A stretch of 64,000 bases of DNA, from positions 25,785 through 89,784 of the forward strand of contig CAKTFI010000001.1 in the NCBI GenBank assembly GCA_934555865.1, read 5' to 3'. Positions 16,106-24,640 of the stretch are shown in pieces. The first letter of the stretch is position 1, and each line of letters begins with the position of its first letter. Below the pieces are notes generated by a model that saw only the letters and a list, made by a program, of their open reading frames with translations, had not been told where the DNA came from and searched no databases. A program made the position numbers and the translations under genes. The DNA is from an uncultured Christensenellaceae bacterium. GTDB lineage: Bacteria > Bacillota > Clostridia > Christensenellales > Christensenellaceae.

Positions 16106-17168
16106 AAAATTGGAGGCGCTGAGGGCGCGATATGAGGAACTGTCCCGGCAGCTGGCAGACCCGGCGGTGATCGCCGATCAGGAAGTGTGGCGCAGGGGGA
16201 TGCGTGAGCACGCGGAGCTGGAAGAAATCGTGCAGAACTACGAGGAGTATTTACGGCGCAGGCGCGAAATCGAGGAGCTGGAGGCATTGCTGCGCGAAGA
16301 GGCGGACGAGGAGCTGCGCGCCCTGGCGGCGGAGGAGCTGACGGAAGCCAAGGCGGCGCAGGCGGCGCTCACGGAAACGCTCAAGCGGCTGCTCATCCCG
16401 AAGGACCCGAACGACGAGAAAAATGTCATCCTGGAGATCCGCGCGGGGACGGGCGGCGAGGAGGCGGCGCTCTTTGGGGCGGATCTTTTGCGCATGTACA
16501 CGCGCTATGCGGAACGGCACGGTTTTTCGATGGAGATGCTTTCCTCGAACTTTACGGAGCTGGGCGGCGTCAAGGAAGCGGTCCTCTGCGTCGCGGGCAA
16601 GAGCGCGTTTTCCCGGTTGAAGTATGAAAGCGGGGTGCACCGCGTGCAGCGCGTGCCCGAGACCGAGACGCAGGGGCGCATCCATACCTCGGCGGCGACG
16701 GTGGCGGTGCTGCCGGAGGCAGAGGAAGTGGATGTGCAGATCGCCCCGAACGACATCCGCATCGATGTGTTCCACGCGAGCGGGCACGGCGGGCAGTCCG
16801 TCAACACGACGGACTCTGCGGTACGCATCACGCACCTACCCACCGGCATGATCGTGACCTGCCAGGACGAAAAATCGCAGCTCAAGAACAAGGAAAAGGC
16901 GATGAAGGTGCTCTATAGCCGCCTGTATGATCTGACAAAGCAGGCGGCGGACGCCGAGCACGCGAAGAACCGTCGCGACCAGATCGGCAGCGGCGACCGC
17001 AGCGAGCGCATCCGCACCTATAATTTCCCGCAGGGGCGGGTGACGGATCACCGCATCGGGCTCACGATCTACCGGCTGGAAGCCTTTTTGGACGGCGACA
17101 TGGACGAGATCATCGAGGCGCTCATCTATGCGGACAAGGAAGCGCAGCTTAGGGAAGTGCAGGAATAG
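16098..17168 (+). CDS. prfA: Peptide chain release factor 1
   Basis: Class I release factor of 356 residues that reads UAA and UAG. The GGQ loop appears as SGHGGQSVN near residue 231 and is the target of PrmC; the anticodon-like RVPETE region near residue 186 carries the PxT type of RF1. A coiled N-terminal domain precedes it. The start overlaps the prmC stop by eight bases, indicating coupled translation, and the next gene starts two bases after its stop. Confidence 0.97.
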   Translation: MFEKLEALRARYEELSRQLADPAVIADQEVWRRGMREHAELEEIVQNYEEYLRRRREIEELEALLREEADEELRALAAEELTEAKAAQAALTETLKRLLIPKDPNDEKNVILEIRAGTGGEEAALFGADLLRMYTRYAERHGFSMEMLSSNFTELGGVKEAVLCVAGKSAFSRLKYESGVHRVQRVPETETQGRIHTSAATVAVLPEAEEVDVQIAPNDIRIDVFHASGHGGQSVNTTDSAVRITHLPTGMIVTCQDEKSQLKNKEKAMKVLYSRLYDLTKQAADAEHAKNRRDQIGSGDRSERIRTYNFPQGRVTDHRIGLTIYRLEAFLDGDMDEIIEALIYADKEAQLREVQE

Positions 17169-17170
17169 AC

Positions 17171-18295
17171 ATGGAAACACAGGTATTTGATTTACGGACG
17201 CAATATGAAGCGGGCATGGCGGCGGCGAGCCGGGAATTGCAGCAGGGCGGCCTGGTGATCTTCCCGACCGAGACGGTCTATGGCATCGGCGCGGACGCGG
17301 AAAATGCAGACGCGGTGGCAAAGATCTATGAGGTCAAGGGGCGACCCTCCAACAACCCGCTCATCGCGCATATCTGGGATTTTGCGCAGGTAGAGCGGAT
17401 CGCCCGAGACATTTCGCCGTTGGCGTGGAAGCTGATGCGCGCCTTTTGGCCGGGGCCGTTTACCATCGTGCTTCAGAGCAGCGGCCTGCTCCCGCCGGTG
17501 GTCTCAGGCGGGCTCCGGACGATCGCGGTGCGCATGCCCGAAAGCGAATATGCGCGGAACCTCCTGCGCCAAAGCGGCAAGATCGTCGTCGCACCCAGCG
17601 CGAACCTCTCCGGCAAGCCGAGCACGACGACGGCTGCGCAGTGCCTGGACGATTTTGCGGGCAAGGTGCCGGTGATCCTGGACGGCGGGCCGTGCCGCGT
17701 CGGGCTGGAATCGACGGTTTGCCAGGTGACGGCGGGCGTGCCCGTCATCCTGCGGCCGGGCGGGGTTACGGCGGAGATGATCCGCGCCGAGGCGGGCGCG
17801 GTGGAGGTCTCTCACGCGGTGCTGCACGGCGTCGCGCCGGGGGAAAACGCCCCCTCGCCGGGGATGATGTATAAGCACTATGCGCCCAAGGCCAGGGTCT
17901 GCATCGTGCAGGGCGGCGGAATGGCTATTGCAAACGCCGTCAAATCCATGTATGATAAAGGGGAAGAATTTTGCAGGATCCCCTGCATTTTCTGCACGGA
18001 GGAACGGGCCGGCCTGTATGGCGGCCGCCGCGTCCGCTCGCTCGGCAAAACGCCGGAGGAGGTGGCGAGTTCGCTGTTCGGCGCATTGCGCGAGGCGGAC
18101 AAGGAGGGGATCGACGCAATCTATTTTGAAGGGATGGAGCATACAGGCATTGGCCTGGCCATTGCCAACCGCATGATCCGCGCAGCGGGGTTTGATGTGG
18201 TAGACGCCGGTAAGGAGGAAGAAGTTGAAAAACATATTGCTGGTATGCACCGGAAATACATGCCGAAGCCCGATGGCGGAAGCGATGCTGGATGA
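17171..18295 (+). CDS. ywlC: L-threonylcarbamoyladenylate synthase (Sua5/YwlC)
   Basis: Enzyme of 374 residues that makes threonylcarbamoyl-AMP from threonine, bicarbonate and ATP for the t6A modification of ANN-decoding tRNAs. The YrdC domain occupies about residues 15-200 (FPTETVYGIG, KGRPSNNPL, APSANLSGKPS) and is followed by the Sua5 linker (PGMMYKHYAP) and C-terminal domain. The last 24 codons run over the start of the phosphatase gene, a 71-base overlap that adds a tail ending PDGGSDAG; this tail is probably not part of the fold. Confidence 0.95.
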   Translation: METQVFDLRTQYEAGMAAASRELQQGGLVIFPTETVYGIGADAENADAVAKIYEVKGRPSNNPLIAHIWDFAQVERIARDISPLAWKLMRAFWPGPFTIVLQSSGLLPPVVSGGLRTIAVRMPESEYARNLLRQSGKIVVAPSANLSGKPSTTTAAQCLDDFAGKVPVILDGGPCRVGLESTVCQVTAGVPVILRPGGVTAEMIRAEAGAVEVSHAVLHGVAPGENAPSPGMMYKHYAPKARVCIVQGGGMAIANAVKSMYDKGEEFCRIPCIFCTEERAGLYGGRRVRSLGKTPEEVASSLFGALREADKEGIDAIYFEGMEHTGIGLAIANRMIRAAGFDVVDAGKEEEVEKHIAGMHRKYMPKPDGGSDAG

Positions 18296-18719
18296 GGCGG
18301 TGAGCGACAGCGACCGATTACGGGGCGCAGTCAAGACCGAATCGGCCGGGACCTTCGCCTTTGACGGGAGCGAACCGGCGCCAAACGCCTGCAAGGTGAT
18401 GCGTGAGCTGGGACTAAGCATCGACCGGCACCGCGCGCAGCAGGTGACGCAGGAGCTCGTGGACTGGGCGGATGTGGTGCTCACGATGGATACCTACGGC
18501 CTGGAGCAGATGCAGGTCATGTTCCCCGAGGCGGCGGACAAGATCCTGCCGCTGAAGCAGTTTGCCGAAGCGGGGACAGTTGAAAAAGCGGAAGAAGAGT
18601 ATTATAATATCGACGACCCGTATGGGGAGGATCTGGATACCTACCGCGCCTGTGCGGCGGAGATCCGGTCGTGCATCCAAAAGCTGGTGCAAAAGCTGGA
18701 AGACGCACCGAGACTATAG
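18225..18719 (+). CDS. ywlE: Low-molecular-weight phosphatase, YwlE-like protein-arginine phosphatase
   Basis: Phosphatase of 164 residues with the P-loop VCTGNTCRSP (C8-x5-R14) and the acid motif DDPYG near residue 128. The threonine at position 12 corresponds to the residue that in YwlE favours phosphoarginine over phosphotyrosine; most tyrosine-specific relatives have a branched hydrophobic residue there. This predicts reversal of McsB-type arginine phosphorylation, though no mcsB is in the window. Translation starts at a TTG (18225) with AGGAGG seven bases upstream, well inside the end of ywlC. Confidence 0.9.
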   Translation: MKNILLVCTGNTCRSPMAEAMLDEAVSDSDRLRGAVKTESAGTFAFDGSEPAPNACKVMRELGLSIDRHRAQQVTQELVDWADVVLTMDTYGLEQMQVMFPEAADKILPLKQFAEAGTVEKAEEEYYNIDDPYGEDLDTYRACAAEIRSCIQKLVQKLEDAPRL

Positions 18720-18745
18720 AAAAAGAAAAAAGAGAGGGACGAGAC

Positions 18746-19204
18746 ATGAACATGAAGATTGCCATTGGCGCGGATCATGGCGGCGTAGAGCTGAAGAAGG
18801 AGATCATCGAATACTTCAAGGAAAAGGGCTATACCTATACGGATTACGGCACCTATACGACCGCGTCGGTTGACTATCCGGACATTGGGCTCAAAGTCGC
18901 GGAGGCGATCAAGAATAAAGAGGCGGACCGCGGGATCGTGATCTGCGGGACGGGCATCGGCATCGGCATTTCGGCCAACAAGGTGCCGGGCATCCGCTGC
19001 GCCATGCTGTCGGATGTGTACAGCGCGCAGATGACCCGCGAGCATAACGATGCGAACATGATGGCGCTCGGCGGCCGGACGATCGGCCCGGGCCTGGCGG
19101 TGATGATTGTGGACAAGTTCCTGAATACGGACTTCTCCTATGAACAGCGGCATCAGCGCCGGATCGACAAGATTACAGAAATCGAAAAGAAGTATAATAA
19201 ATAA
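18746..19204 (+). CDS. rpiB: Ribose-5-phosphate isomerase B
   Basis: Enzyme of 152 residues interconverting ribose 5-phosphate and ribulose 5-phosphate in the pentose phosphate pathway. GADHGG near the start, CGTGIGI in the middle (with the catalytic Cys region) and EHNDANM later are diagnostic of RpiB. GAGAGGG lies about seven bases before the ATG at 18746; a second ATG two codons on is less well spaced. Neighbours and order match the Bacillus ywl cluster, except that ywlG and glyA are missing between rpiB and upp. Confidence 0.95.
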   Translation: MNMKIAIGADHGGVELKKEIIEYFKEKGYTYTDYGTYTTASVDYPDIGLKVAEAIKNKEADRGIVICGTGIGIGISANKVPGIRCAMLSDVYSAQMTREHNDANMMALGGRTIGPGLAVMIVDKFLNTDFSYEQRHQRRIDKITEIEKKYNK

Positions 19205-19228
19205 ATACAAAAGGTGAGGGAAACGGCA

Positions 19229-19858
19229 ATGAGCGAACTGCATGTAATAAACCACCCGATGATTCAGCATAAACTTACGCTTATGCGCAAGGAAGAGACG
19301 AGTAGCAAGGATTTCCGGGAGCTGCTGGACGAGATCGCCATGTTCATGGCGTATGAAGTGACGCGCGATCTGCCACTCATGGATGTGGAGATCCAGACGC
19401 CGATCTGCAAGACGACGCAGAAGATGATCGCGGGCAAGGCGCTCGTCATTGTGCCCATCCTGCGCGCCGGCATCGGCATGGTCAACGGGCTGCACCGCCT
19501 GGTCCCGGCGGCAAAGGTCGGGCATATCGGCCTGTACCGGGACCCCGAGACGCATAAGCCGGTGGAATACTATTGCAAGCTCCCGCAGGGCATCGAAAAC
19601 CGCGAACTCATCGTGGTCGACCCGATGCTGGCGACGGGCGGCAGCGCGATCGATGCGATCTCGCTCATCAAGCAGCGCGGCGGCAAGAACATCAAGTTCA
19701 TGTGCCTGGTGTCCGCGCCGGAGGGCATCCGCGCATTGCAGGAGGCGCACCCGGATGTCGATATCTATACGGCGGCGGTGGATGAAAAGCTCAACGAGCA
19801 CGCTTACATCGTGCCCGGCCTCGGCGACGCCGGCGACCGCATCTTCGGCACCCTCTAA
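19229..19858 (+). CDS. upp: Uracil phosphoribosyltransferase
   Basis: Salvage enzyme of 209 residues forming UMP from uracil and PRPP. The PRPP-binding motif [11 protein letters not shown] lies near residue 130 and the uracil-binding [13 protein letters not shown] closes the protein. AAGGTGAGGG precedes the ATG at 19229 by eight bases; the GTG at 19214 lies inside that site and is rejected. Last gene of the long housekeeping operon; a strong terminator follows. Confidence 0.96.
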   Translation: MSELHVINHPMIQHKLTLMRKEETSSKDFRELLDEIAMFMAYEVTRDLPLMDVEIQTPICKTTQKMIAGKALVIVPILRAGIGMVNGLHRLVPAAKVGHIGLYRDPETHKPVEYYCKLPQGIENRELIVVDPMLATGGSAIDAISLIKQRGGKNIKFMCLVSAPEGIRALQEAHPDVDIYTAAVDEKLNEHAYIVPGLGDAGDRIFGTL

Positions 19859-19868
19859 AAAGAATAAG

Positions 19869-19903
19869 AAAAGCGCCTTTTCCCTCGCGGAGGGGCGCTT
19901 TTT
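19869..19903 (+). terminator. Terminator of the prmC-upp operon
   Basis: AAAAGCGCC / GGCGCTTTT stem with a 16-base loop followed by TTTT. Confidence 0.85.
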
Positions 19904-19955
19904 TCGTGCCGTCCGCGCGGAAAATGTTACGATTTTTTGAAAACGCGGGAAGTGG

Positions 19956-19984
19956 TTGCAGACCACGGAAAAGTGCGGTATAAT
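19956..19984 (+). promoter_or_regulatory. Promoter of the SRP RNA gene
   Basis: TTGCAG, 17-bp spacer and a perfect TATAAT; the RNA begins seven bases downstream. Confidence 0.85.
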
Positions 19985-19990
19985 AAAAAA

Positions 19991-20262
19991 GCCGTACTAG
20001 GCGGGGAGTTAGCGGTGCCCTGTACTCGCAATCCGCTATAGCGAGGCGGAATCCCCGGCCGCGGGCTGCCCTGGGCAGTGTATGGAACCGGTAAGTAGTG
20101 TTGAGGGGTGGATCCTGTGCAATAAGACGCCATGAACCCTGTCAGATCCTGACGGAAGCAGCAGTAAGTGGATTGTCTTGTGTGCCGCAGAGCCATCTGC
20201 CCTGAGCTGGCTGCCGGCATCCCTGCTGCACAGACAGCACAACGCCGGGTGTACGGTTTTTT
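19991..20262 (+). ncRNA. ffs: Signal recognition particle RNA, large Gram-positive type
   Basis: Scaffold RNA of the signal recognition particle. The 5' part has the Alu-domain sequence GCGGGGAGTTAGCGGTGCCC and AATCCGCTATAGCGAGGCGG, nearly as in Bacillus scRNA; the S domain contains GTCAGATCCTGACGGAAGCAGCAG, where the GGAA tetraloop contacts Ffh (shown here only in part). The 5' GCCGTAC pairs with GTACGGT at the 3' end. The length of about 270 is that of the large form with Alu domain, rather than the 4.5S form. Promoter at 19956-19984, T-run at the end. Confidence 0.95.
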
Positions 20263-20269
20263 AAGCAAA

Positions 20270-20299
20270 CAAAAACAGAGCAGAAATGCTCTGTTTTTA
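20270..20299 (+). terminator. Terminator behind the SRP RNA
   Basis: AAAACAGAGCA / TGCTCTGTTTT with a GAAA loop and TATTTT tail, eight bases after the RNA end. Confidence 0.75.
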
Positions 20300-20562
20300 T
20301 TTTGCGAATTTTGCGGATTTCCTGATTGGATGGTCGCCTGTTGGGCTTCCAAGTGCTACATCTATCATGCGGAAACTTTTCCAAAAACGAGAAAGGCTCG
20401 ACTTGATACCTGACAGAACGCGGAGCGGTAAAAGAGGATCATCTCCTCTATGAAGTATTCGTTGAATAGAGCGGAGCGCCGTGGAGGCCGGGGCCTTGGT
20501 GCGTCGCCTTTGGCATGTGCCCAAGGGAAATCTATTTTCCGCGTGGCAAGGATGCCGGGCAA

Positions 20563-20955
20563 TCACTCGTCTTCGTCCTCTGGCTCGCCGACATCGATTG
20601 TGTCCCAATCGATCTCCTCTCCCTCTTCCGTTGCTTCCTGGAGCAGTGTCTGCGCCCGATCAAAGTCGGACTCTCTGACCTGAATATGGATGAGCTGAGA
20701 AGCCGTGTCGCCCAGGATGGAGGACACGCCGCCCTCCGGGAAGTCCAGGAGGTAGGGGATCTGTTCCGCGTCCAAAATGGCGCAGAGAAGGTCCTTCTCG
20801 GGGACGCTGCACGCGGTCGCCACCATCTTGAGGTCCAGCGGCCCGGTGTAATACTGCCCGGCGTCGCGCCGTTTCACCTTGGTGCCGCAATCGGGGCAGC
20901 GTTTCAGATCGGCATCAAAAATGCATCCGCAATACGAACATTTCAAATGATTCAT
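20563..20955 (-). CDS. Zinc-ribbon plus DUF2007-like protein
   Basis: Cytosolic protein of 130 residues. An N-terminal zinc ribbon (CSYCG, 12 residues, CPDCG) is followed by a compact alpha/beta domain resembling DUF2007, proposed to sense small signals, and a very acidic C-terminal tail (EPEDEDE). The start at 20955 is preferred over the ATG two codons upstream because GGGAGG lies directly before that earlier ATG. Its promoter lies in a 40-bp sequence that is repeated near 23.45 kb. Confidence 0.65.
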   Translation of the reverse strand: MNHLKCSYCGCIFDADLKRCPDCGTKVKRRDAGQYYTGPLDLKMVATACSVPEKDLLCAILDAEQIPYLLDFPEGGVSSILGDTASQLIHIQVRESDFDRAQTLLQEATEEGEEIDWDTIDVGEPEDEDE

Positions 20956-20971
20956 ATCCATCCTCCCAACC

Positions 20972-21011
20972 TGGTTTGTGGAAATTTCTGTTCGTATTAT
21001 ACGCGAAAAGG
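20972..21011. repeat. Direct repeat copy A (perfect 40-bp pair)
   Basis: Identical to 23450-23489. It contains the -10 box of the DUF2007 gene promoter. About 45 further bases to the right remain recognisably similar between the copies (both contain CCGCAAGGGAG and ACTTT), so the duplicated segment is at least 85 bases with a sharp left edge. Confidence 0.9.
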
Positions 21012-21024
21012 AAGTTTACCGCAA
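20996..21024 (-). promoter_or_regulatory. Promoter of the DUF2007-like gene
   Basis: On the minus strand TTGCGG, 17-bp spacer, TATAAT. The leader is about 35 bases. Confidence 0.65.
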
Positions 21025-21226
21025 GGGAGAAGGCGGATACTTTACAAAACAGAAAAAGAAGGGACTATTTTTCGAAAATCTTTTTTTGTTCAACTTGACT
21101 AGGAGAATGTAATTCTTGTATTGGCATCTTTAATAAAGAACGGATATATGGGATTTCTATTGCAATGGCAGAGTATAGTTTTTAAACTCTAAGGAAGGAT
21201 TATAAGAGCATAAATCGGTAAGGTAG

Positions 21227-21403
21227 GCTGAAGATAAACGACATTTTTACAAAAGCGTATATGATTTTATGATTGCTGGCAAAAATAGGGGAAGAACGAT
21301 TGACTTGGTTAATGAAAATGAGGCCGCTATATCTAATATCCCCACAAGAATAACCTCTTGGCATGCCAAACAGGGGAAAAGGAGAGGCGCATCCATTGGT
21401 TAG
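21227..21403 (+). pseudogene. Possible coding remnant without start
   Basis: An open plus-strand stretch of 58 codons bounded by stops, reading through DFMIAGKNRGRTIDLVNENE and ISNIPTRITSWHAKQGKR. Composition and phrasing look protein-like but there is no start codon with a ribosome binding site and I do not recognise the family. It may be the leftover of a mobile-element gene. Confidence 0.25.
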
Positions 21404-21531
21404 GCGCCTAGTGGAATAAAAAGATATACAATAGCGTTGGAATTGCACCTCAAAGCCATCTCAAATTTATATAATAATTATATAAAAAGAAAAACGAGTG
21501 AATAAGCTTATAAAGTCTGCGGGAGTTTTTT

Positions 21532-21566
21532 GCACAAAAGACGGACATATCATCCATCTTTTGTGC
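21532..21566. repeat. Perfect inverted repeat without U-run
   Basis: Ten-base arms, GCACAAAAGA and TCTTTTGTGC, separated by 15 bases. Neither strand has a T-run after the second arm, so a rho-independent terminator is unlikely; it may mark an element end or stabilise the 3' end of the peptidase mRNA. Confidence 0.6.
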
Positions 21567-21578
21567 CTCAATCTACCT

Positions 21579-23288
21579 TTATTTCTTTTGGACGCCCAGC
21601 GCATCCGCCAGAATGTCTGATAGCTCAGTGATTACTCCTTTTCCAAAAAAGTTTTGAAGCTCTGCTATGTTTAACGCTTCAATAAATTTGGTACCTTTTG
21701 GAAGCAAGGTAATCGTCATATACTTTTCGATTCCTATATTAAAATCCTTTCTCGATTCTGCGAATATCTCAAAAGAGGCAAGGCCGGATGTTGCATAGCT
21801 GATATAGTAAAACGGTTTTTGAAATACTTGGGATATCTGTGTCCAAGAGGTGTCCTCAAACGGCCTTCCGTATTTTTCAAAAGTTTCTGCCCAGATTGCA
21901 TCGAGTTTTTCAATGGTCAAATCGGGTGTTGTATATGAACGGTATTCGGCTTCATTTACAGCGAAGCCATCAAGAATGGCAGTCATCTTCTGAAAGATTG
22001 TTTGCGTGGCAAGCGCAGATCCGTATTTTTCATGATAATCTCCATAATAATCATAACAAAGCAGTTGGAGTCCCTGGGACATGATCTCTTCGATGTCATC
22101 CGTTCCTTTCGGACGGAAAGGATTACTTGCGGCAGTGTAGTAGGCGCGGTTGTAGTGTCCAAATTCATGGAGAACCGTTATATAATCGGAAACAGTATGA
22201 CTCGGTGAGATGAAAATAAATGCGTCGTTATAACTATATATCTCCTGTGTAAAACAGGAGTTGAAAAGCTTTGTATCTGATTCATCTGCATCATATAGAT
22301 TATTTTGCAGCAGGTGATCTAGAGATTCCTTAAGTTCAGGGGATATATTTTTGATGCAGTTCTTTAGCCTGGTGAACATCTCTTCTCCACTGTCGTGGTT
22401 TTCCTGATAGGCATCAAAAACGCTTCCATTATCCGTTATATAAGCCGTATATGCATTGTAAAGCGGGAGAAACTCGTTTATAATCTCATCTTCTATAACT
22501 TGGATATTCTCCGCCGTATAATCCCGTGCAAACACTTCAGCATAGGCATAGTCCACATAGCTATTATAACCGCACAGACGGGCGTACTCATTGTTGGCAT
22601 TGACAAGCTCTAAATACAGCTCCTTGAGTGCCGCGCTGTCTGCGTTTTGAAAAATCAGAGTGTCATATTCCTGCTTAAGCTCGTTGATTTTATTTTTTAG
22701 AGTCTTTTGCTCCTCCGAGAGAATACGACCACCAGCTGCAAAGGTATCCGCGCACCAGTCTCCGACATGGGAACGGAAGGCAGCGGCATATTCTGTTGAG
22801 AAAACGGTTTTAAAGAGAGAAAGGCTTTTGGCAAAATAACTGTTGTAAAGTTCCTCTTTGTCGACATAGAATTCGGCATTTTCCTGATTAGTGACATCAA
22901 GATAATAATCATACTTCGCAAGGCTGACATCTGTTTTAAGATTTAACAGGCCAGACTTTATTTTCTCATAGAGCGCAAGAAGCTTTGCTTCATTTGCTTC
23001 ATCATACTCAGATTGTATAATGTCCTTAAACTCAAAAAAAGCGACAAGAAAAGTATGTTTATCAAAAGAGTCTCTGGGACGCTCTTCGAGAGGGATATCA
23101 AAGTGTTCAATATTCCCGGAATAATGACGCTTGGTATACGGCTCTCTGTCCATCTGCGAAGAAGAGTGTTCCGTTGTCGGGCTCTTCCGTGTTTTCGGGA
23201 AAGGTAACAAAATTTTACAACTGGAGAACATGAAGAGAGAGATCGCACATAGAACACATAATAATTGTTTTTTGTTTTTTCGCATCAT
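21579..23288 (-). CDS. M3-family zinc oligopeptidase, lipoprotein
   Basis: Predicted exported peptidase of 569 residues. The N-terminus is a lipoprotein signal peptide (hydrophobic stretch ending FSSC), so the mature protein should be tethered outside the membrane. The zinc site HEFGH lies near residue 390, with a downstream EEIMSQGLQLL helix, as in PepF/M3 oligopeptidases. Most PepF enzymes are cytosolic, so the lipobox is unusual. The start at 23288 has AAAGGA about eight bases upstream. GC content is clearly lower than the neighbouring core genes. It has its own promoter with a palindrome over the -10 box. Confidence 0.85.
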   Translation of the reverse strand: MMRKNKKQLLCVLCAISLFMFSSCKILLPFPKTRKSPTTEHSSSQMDREPYTKRHYSGNIEHFDIPLEERPRDSFDKHTFLVAFFEFKDIIQSEYDEANEAKLLALYEKIKSGLLNLKTDVSLAKYDYYLDVTNQENAEFYVDKEELYNSYFAKSLSLFKTVFSTEYAAAFRSHVGDWCADTFAAGGRILSEEQKTLKNKINELKQEYDTLIFQNADSAALKELYLELVNANNEYARLCGYNSYVDYAYAEVFARDYTAENIQVIEDEIINEFLPLYNAYTAYITDNGSVFDAYQENHDSGEEMFTRLKNCIKNISPELKESLDHLLQNNLYDADESDTKLFNSCFTQEIYSYNDAFIFISPSHTVSDYITVLHEFGHYNRAYYTAASNPFRPKGTDDIEEIMSQGLQLLCYDYYGDYHEKYGSALATQTIFQKMTAILDGFAVNEAEYRSYTTPDLTIEKLDAIWAETFEKYGRPFEDTSWTQISQVFQKPFYYISYATSGLASFEIFAESRKDFNIGIEKYMTITLLPKGTKFIEALNIAELQNFFGKGVITELSDILADALGVQKK

Positions 23289-23389
23289 ACAAAAATTCCT
23301 TTTGGCACGCATCCGTGTCGATTCTGATAGTATGGGAAGCGCCGTTTGTAGAGGCTGTAGTTTTATGTCGAATGATTGTACACAAATGA

Positions 23390-23414
23390 TTTTAGTATAC
23401 TTATTATACTAAAA
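23390..23414. promoter_or_regulatory. Palindromic operator candidate over the M3 promoter
   Basis: TTTTAGTATA and TATACTAAAA form a perfect ten-base inverted repeat around CTTAT. It covers the -10 box of the minus-strand promoter, the classic location of a repressor site. Confidence 0.5.
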
Positions 23415-23431
23415 AGCGTGAAGGAATTCAA
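23403..23431 (-). promoter_or_regulatory. Promoter of the M3 peptidase gene
   Basis: On the minus strand TTGAAT, 17-bp spacer, TATAAT, giving a leader of about 110 bases. Confidence 0.65.
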
Positions 23432-23449
23432 GAATATATAGGCCATACA

Positions 23450-23489
23450 TGGTTTGTGGAAATTTCTGTTCGTATTATACGCGAAAAGG
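23450..23489. repeat. Direct repeat copy B (perfect 40-bp pair)
   Basis: Identical to 20972-21011, 2.48 kb away in the same orientation. It includes a second copy of the promoter found upstream of the DUF2007-like gene, here with no matching gene directly behind it. Confidence 0.9.
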
Positions 23490-23502
23490 GCGGCCGCCGC
23501 AA
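23474..23502 (-). promoter_or_regulatory. Orphan duplicate promoter facing the M3 peptidase
   Basis: TTGCGG, 17-bp spacer, TATAAT on the minus strand, the same elements as at 20996-21024 although the spacer sequence has diverged. It could add a second, constitutive transcript through the M3 gene. Confidence 0.5.
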
Positions 23503-23542
23503 GGGAGGGGGTGAACACTTTGCAAAGGCAGAGGGAAATATC

Positions 23543-23893
23543 CTAATTTTTGCGCCGCCGTTCGATGGCGATCGCTTCTAAAAATTTGTGGATGATGTCC
23601 GAGAGCAGGGCAAATTGCTCTTTGGGGAGCTGCCTGCATTTTTCGGTGATAGCGGAAACATCGTTGTTTGGCTGTTCCGGGAACAGGATCTGATCGCTTG
23701 GGATATGCAAGGTCATGCAGAGCCGCTTGAGCGTGGGGATGGAGATGCCGACGACGCCGCGCTCCAAATCGGAAATGTATTGCGGAGAAACCTCGATATA
23801 TTCCGCCAATTGTTCCTGCGTCAGGGAAGCCTGCTCCCGGGCAAGCTTTACTTGTTCGCCGATTTGAATATTGATTGCCTTCTTTTCCCGCAT
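23543..23893 (-). CDS. Xre-family transcriptional regulator
   Basis: DNA-binding protein of 116 residues. A helix-turn-helix of the Cro/C1 type spans about residues 10-65 (LTQEQLAEYIEVSPQYISDLE), followed by a helical tail rich in basic residues (IERRRKN). GGAG precedes the start. It is divergent from the small-gene operon at 24146 and an ACTAAT / ATTAGT inverted repeat lies just upstream of its start, so it may control itself and that operon. Confidence 0.88.
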   Translation of the reverse strand: MREKKAINIQIGEQVKLAREQASLTQEQLAEYIEVSPQYISDLERGVVGISIPTLKRLCMTLHIPSDQILFPEQPNNDVSAITEKCRQLPKEQFALLSDIIHKFLEAIAIERRRKN

Positions 23894-23908
23894 GAACCGA
23901 TCACTCCT

Positions 23909-23929
23909 ACTAATTCTTTTGCTATTAGT
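23909..23929. promoter_or_regulatory. Inverted repeat, candidate Xre operator
   Basis: ACTAAT, nine bases, ATTAGT, a perfect six-base dyad located 16 bases upstream of the regulator's start and just upstream of the divergent promoter. Confidence 0.45.
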
Positions 23930-23945
23930 TTAGATAAAAGCGATA

Positions 23946-23975
23946 TTGACAGACACAAAGCGATGAACTTATAAT
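23946..23975 (+). promoter_or_regulatory. Promoter of the 24.1-26.0 kb small-gene operon
   Basis: Perfect TTGACA and TATAAT with an 18-bp spacer. Leader of about 165 bases. Confidence 0.75.
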
Positions 23976-24145
23976 AAATAAAAGCAATGCTATTATTATG
24001 GGGGCATGTATAGAACTGAGAGTAAGAAGATCATGACGATGGCACGGCGGCAAAGTATGCGCCGACGAACGATGTATCGCAAAATATGCGATTTGCGACT
24101 GGGAAACGATTGGAAAAAAATACATAAATGGTAAGAGGAGAAGAC

Positions 24146-24640
24146 ATGGAAGAAATGCAGACAGGGCTTGAGACGCCAAAAGAGACAAGCAAAAATATGG
24201 AAACGGGAGATGTGCCCAAAAAGAAATTATCTAAAAAACCGATATATGTGATCGGGGCGGCTGCCGCTGTTTTGATCATTGCCGTAATTGTTGCGATTCT
24301 TGCGACACCTTCCAAGTTTGAAAGAGTTCGAAAGGAATGTGTCCATATTGCCGGGATCGTTTCCGGCGAAGGCGATTTCTTTAAACTGGAAACGAAACCG
24401 GATAGTTTCGATAATTTGGATTCAACGACGCGAGATATGATGGCGGCGACGATTCAGGAGGGTGTTTTGGAAGCGATTCAATATGCGAATAAAGAATTCG
24501 GTTTTCCGGATTCCGTATATTCGGATATGTTGAACACAAACGCCTTGATGGGCCGACAGACGGAAGAAAACAGCAAATATAAGGTGTCATGGACATACCA
24601 TCCGGATGATGGGCTGACCGTGACATATACGAAAAAGTAA
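24146..24640 (+). CDS. Single-span membrane protein, unknown
   Basis: Protein of 164 residues with a polar, acidic/basic N-terminus (residues 1-33), one membrane helix (about 34-56, VIGAAAAVLIIAVIVAIL) and an extracytoplasmic domain of about 105 residues. I do not recognise the domain. GAGGAG lies six bases before the ATG at 24146. It is first in a run of three small genes behind the strong promoter at 23946, divergent from an Xre regulator. Confidence 0.7.
   Translation: MEEMQTGLETPKETSKNMETGDVPKKKLSKKPIYVIGAAAAVLIIAVIVAILATPSKFERVRKECVHIAGIVSGEGDFFKLETKPDSFDNLDSTTRDMMAATIQEGVLEAIQYANKEFGFPDSVYSDMLNTNALMGRQTEENSKYKVSWTYHPDDGLTVTYTKK

Larger units (their letters stand above)
21030..21578. 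other. AT-rich intergenic region, probably decayed
   Basis: About 550 bases of AT-rich sequence with no gene that has a start and ribosome binding site. It holds a possible gene remnant at 21227-21403 and a perfect inverted repeat GCACAAAAGA / TCTTTTGTGC at 21532-21566 that has no T-run on either side. Confidence 0.5.

Noticed and set aside
21532-21566. Rho-independent terminator after the M3 peptidase
   Set aside because: The stem is perfect, but A-residues rather than T follow it on the minus strand and CTCAATC on the plus strand.
23909-23929. Attachment site of a mobile element
   Set aside because: The six-base dyad has no second copy flanking the island and sits where an operator is expected.
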